Shown piece by piece: positions 62,319 to 64,000 of a DNA stretch of 64,000 bases. Under the pieces are notes generated by a model that saw nothing but the letters and a program-made list of their open reading frames with translations, had not been told where the DNA came from and searched no databases. Every line of letters starts with the position of its first letter. The stretch's first letter is position 1. Position numbers and translations under genes: made by a program. Source of the DNA: Klebsiella sp. RHBSTW-00484 (GTDB taxonomy: Bacteria; Pseudomonadota; Gammaproteobacteria; Enterobacterales; Enterobacteriaceae); NCBI RefSeq assembly GCF_013705725.1, contig NZ_CP055484.1, positions 1-64,000 on the forward strand, given 5' to 3'.

Positions 62319-64000
62319 ATGAGTTTTAATGCCAAAGATATGACGCAAGGCGGTCAGATTGCCAATATGCGATTTCGCATGTTTGGCCAGATTGCCAATA
62401 TTATATTCTATGTGCTTTTTATTATTTTCTGGGTGTTGTGCGGGTTGATGTTGATGTACCGGCTCAGCTGGCAAACTTTCGTTAACGGCTGCGTCTACTG
62501 GTGGTGTACGACACTGGCGCCCATGCGCGATATTATTCGCTCCCAGCCGGTCTATACGATTAACTATTATGGGAAATCGCTGGAATATAATTCGGAGCAA
62601 ATCCTTGCCGATAAATATACCATCTGGTGCGGTGAGCAGCTCTGGACCAGCTTCGTTTTTGCCGCCATAGTGTCGTTGACCGTCTGTATTGTGACGTTCT
62701 TTGTCGCCAGTTGGGTGCTGGGGCGCCAGGGGAAACAGCAAAGCGAAGATGAGAATACCGGGGGCCGCCAGCTATCCGATAAACCAAAAGAAGTGGCCCG
62801 CCAGATGAAACGCGATGGGGTGGCCTCCGATATTAAAATTGGCGATCTGCCTATTCTTAAACACTCTGAAATCCAGAACTTCTGTCTTCACGGTACGGTT
62901 GGCTCAGGTAAATCCGAAGTCATCCGCCGGCTGCTGAATTACGTGCGTGCACGCGGTGATATGGCCATTATTTACGACCGCTCCTGTGAGTTCGTCAAAA
63001 GCTATTACGACCCGTCACTGGATAAAATCCTTAACCCACTGGATTCCCGCTGTGCAGCCTGGGATATATGGCGCGAATGCCTGACACTACCGGATTTTGA
63101 TAACGTCTCTAATACGCTGATTCCGATGGGCACTAAAGAGGACCCGTTCTGGCAGGGCTCCGGCCGCACCATATTTTCCGAAGGTGCGTACCTGATGCGC
63201 GAGGATAAAGACCGTAGCTACGAAAAGCTGGTTGATACCATGCTGTCCATCAAAATCGACAAGCTGCGCGCGTACCTGAAAAACACGCCGGCCGCCAACC
63301 TGGTTGAGGAGAAAATTGAGAAAACGGCCATCTCCATTCGTGCCGTACTGACCAACTACGTTAAAGCCATTCGCTATCTGCAGGGGATCGAGAAAAACGG
63401 TGAGCCGTTCACTATCCGCGACTGGATGCGGGGCGTACGTGAGGACCAGCCCAACGGCTGGTTGTTTATCTCCTCCAACGCTGACACGCATGCGTCACTG
63501 AAGCCGGTTATCTCGATGTGGTTGTCTATCGCCATCCGCGGCCTGCTGGGGATGGGTGAGAACCGTAACCGGCGCGTGTGGATTTTTGCGGATGAGCTCC
63601 CCACGTTGCACAAGCTGCCGGACCTGGTCGAGATCCTGCCGGAAGCGCGTAAGTTCGGCGGCTGTTATGTGTTTGGTATCCAGTCTTATGCCCAGCTTGA
63701 AGATATTTACGGGGTGAAGCCCGCGGCGACGCTGTTCGACGTGATGAACACCCGGGCCTTTTTCCGCTCCCCGAGTAAAGAGATTGCTGAGTTTGCCGCC
63801 GGTGAAATCGGTGAGAAAGAAATCCTCAAGGCCAGCGAGCAGTATTCCTACGGGGCTGACCCGGTACGTGACGGTGTGTCGACCGGGAAAGAAAAAGAGC
63901 GGGAAACGCTGGTCAGCTATTCTGATGTGCAGACGCTGCCTGACCTCTCCTGCTACGTTACGCTGCCGGGGCCGTACCCGGCCGTGAAGCTGGCCCTCAA
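62319..64000 (+). CDS. traD: TraD coupling protein (runs off the window end)
   Basis: The first 560 codons of TraD start at the ATG at 62319 ([19 protein letters not shown]). Two membrane segments lie at about residues 27-47 and 105-130. Walker A GTVGSGKS begins near residue 192 and Walker B VWIFADE near 419. It is the hexameric ATPase that links the relaxosome (TraM tail) to the transfer channel. No frameshift is seen up to position 64000. Confidence 0.96.
   Translation, partial: MSFNAKDMTQGGQIANMRFRMFGQIANIIFYVLFIIFWVLCGLMLMYRLSWQTFVNGCVYWWCTTLAPMRDIIRSQPVYTINYYGKSLEYNSEQILADKYTIWCGEQLWTSFVFAAIVSLTVCIVTFFVASWVLGRQGKQQSEDENTGGRQLSDKPKEVARQMKRDGVASDIKIGDLPILKHSEIQNFCLHGTVGSGKSEVIRRLLNYVRARGDMAIIYDRSCEFVKSYYDPSLDKILNPLDSRCAAWDIWRECLTLPDFDNVSNTLIPMGTKEDPFWQGSGRTIFSEGAYLMREDKDRSYEKLVDTMLSIKIDKLRAYLKNTPAANLVEEKIEKTAISIRAVLTNYVKAIRYLQGIEKNGEPFTIRDWMRGVREDQPNGWLFISSNADTHASLKPVISMWLSIAIRGLLGMGENRNRRVWIFADELPTLHKLPDLVEILPEARKFGGCYVFGIQSYAQLEDIYGVKPAATLFDVMNTRAFFRSPSKEIAEFAAGEIGEKEILKASEQYSYGADPVRDGVSTGKEKERETLVSYSDVQTLPDLSCYVTLPGPYPAVKLAL

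Overview
The window is a 64 kb piece of a large conjugative F-type plasmid from an enterobacterium, most likely Klebsiella. The reasons are an F-like transfer region in canonical order, an R100-like nic sequence in oriT, a leading region with ssb, psiB, psiA, ardA and ardB, and insertion sequences of the ISKpn21 and ISKpn26 type. The tra region has the IncFII(K)-like layout: traP, trbD and trbG are not seen, and extra small membrane proteins lie between traV and traC and between traN and traF. No replication initiator gene is in the window.

Layout. (1) 1-13 kb is an accessory and maintenance patchwork: a DUF4238 gene; a 2.28 kb ISNCY-family element with a passenger gene; a small envelope module (TolA C-terminal-domain lipoprotein, DsbC-like protein, remnants) between diverged direct repeats; a three-gene operon of unknown function; a HEPN-domain gene; a ResD-type recombinase; and an Rpn-type nuclease. 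(2) 13-17.5 kb is a stability block: a DinQ-like type I toxin (25 codons), an orphan MazF/PemK-like toxin, a ParA/small ParB partition locus with an AAGATAAC repeat array on each side, and a LexA-controlled umuDC pair whose umuC has a large in-frame internal deletion. (3) 17.5-34.4 kb is the conjugative leading region, which enters the recipient first: DNA methylase, DUF1380, ArdB, ArdA, SSB, ParB-like, PsiB, PsiA, DUF4942, an N6-methylase-like protein without its catalytic motif, a second ArdB, and the Orf169 transglycosylase. (4) 34.4-34.9 kb is oriT. (5) 34.9-64 kb is the tra operon from traM to traD, and traD runs off the window end. FinP antisense RNA lies over the traJ leader. An IS5-family element sits between traV and traC and splits a small membrane-protein gene.

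How it fits together. TraM, TraY and the relaxase (outside the window) act at oriT. The nick is predicted on the minus strand near 34521/34522, so the transferred strand carries the leading region in the order 34 to 17 kb. All leading-region genes except the Orf169 gene face oriT, so the incoming strand is their template. Three 540-580 bp copies of one structured repeat, plus a shorter related fourth element, precede the leading-region gene sets. They look like Frpo-type single-stranded promoters that would allow early expression of SSB, anti-SOS and anti-restriction proteins. Almost every intergenic gap there also has a GC-rich hairpin just upstream of the Shine-Dalgarno sequence.

The most unusual points are the multiplied Frpo-like elements with compensating arm changes, the hairpin series, the duplicated leading cassette, the umuC deletion allele, and the DinQ-like locus with a duplicated candidate antitoxin sequence.
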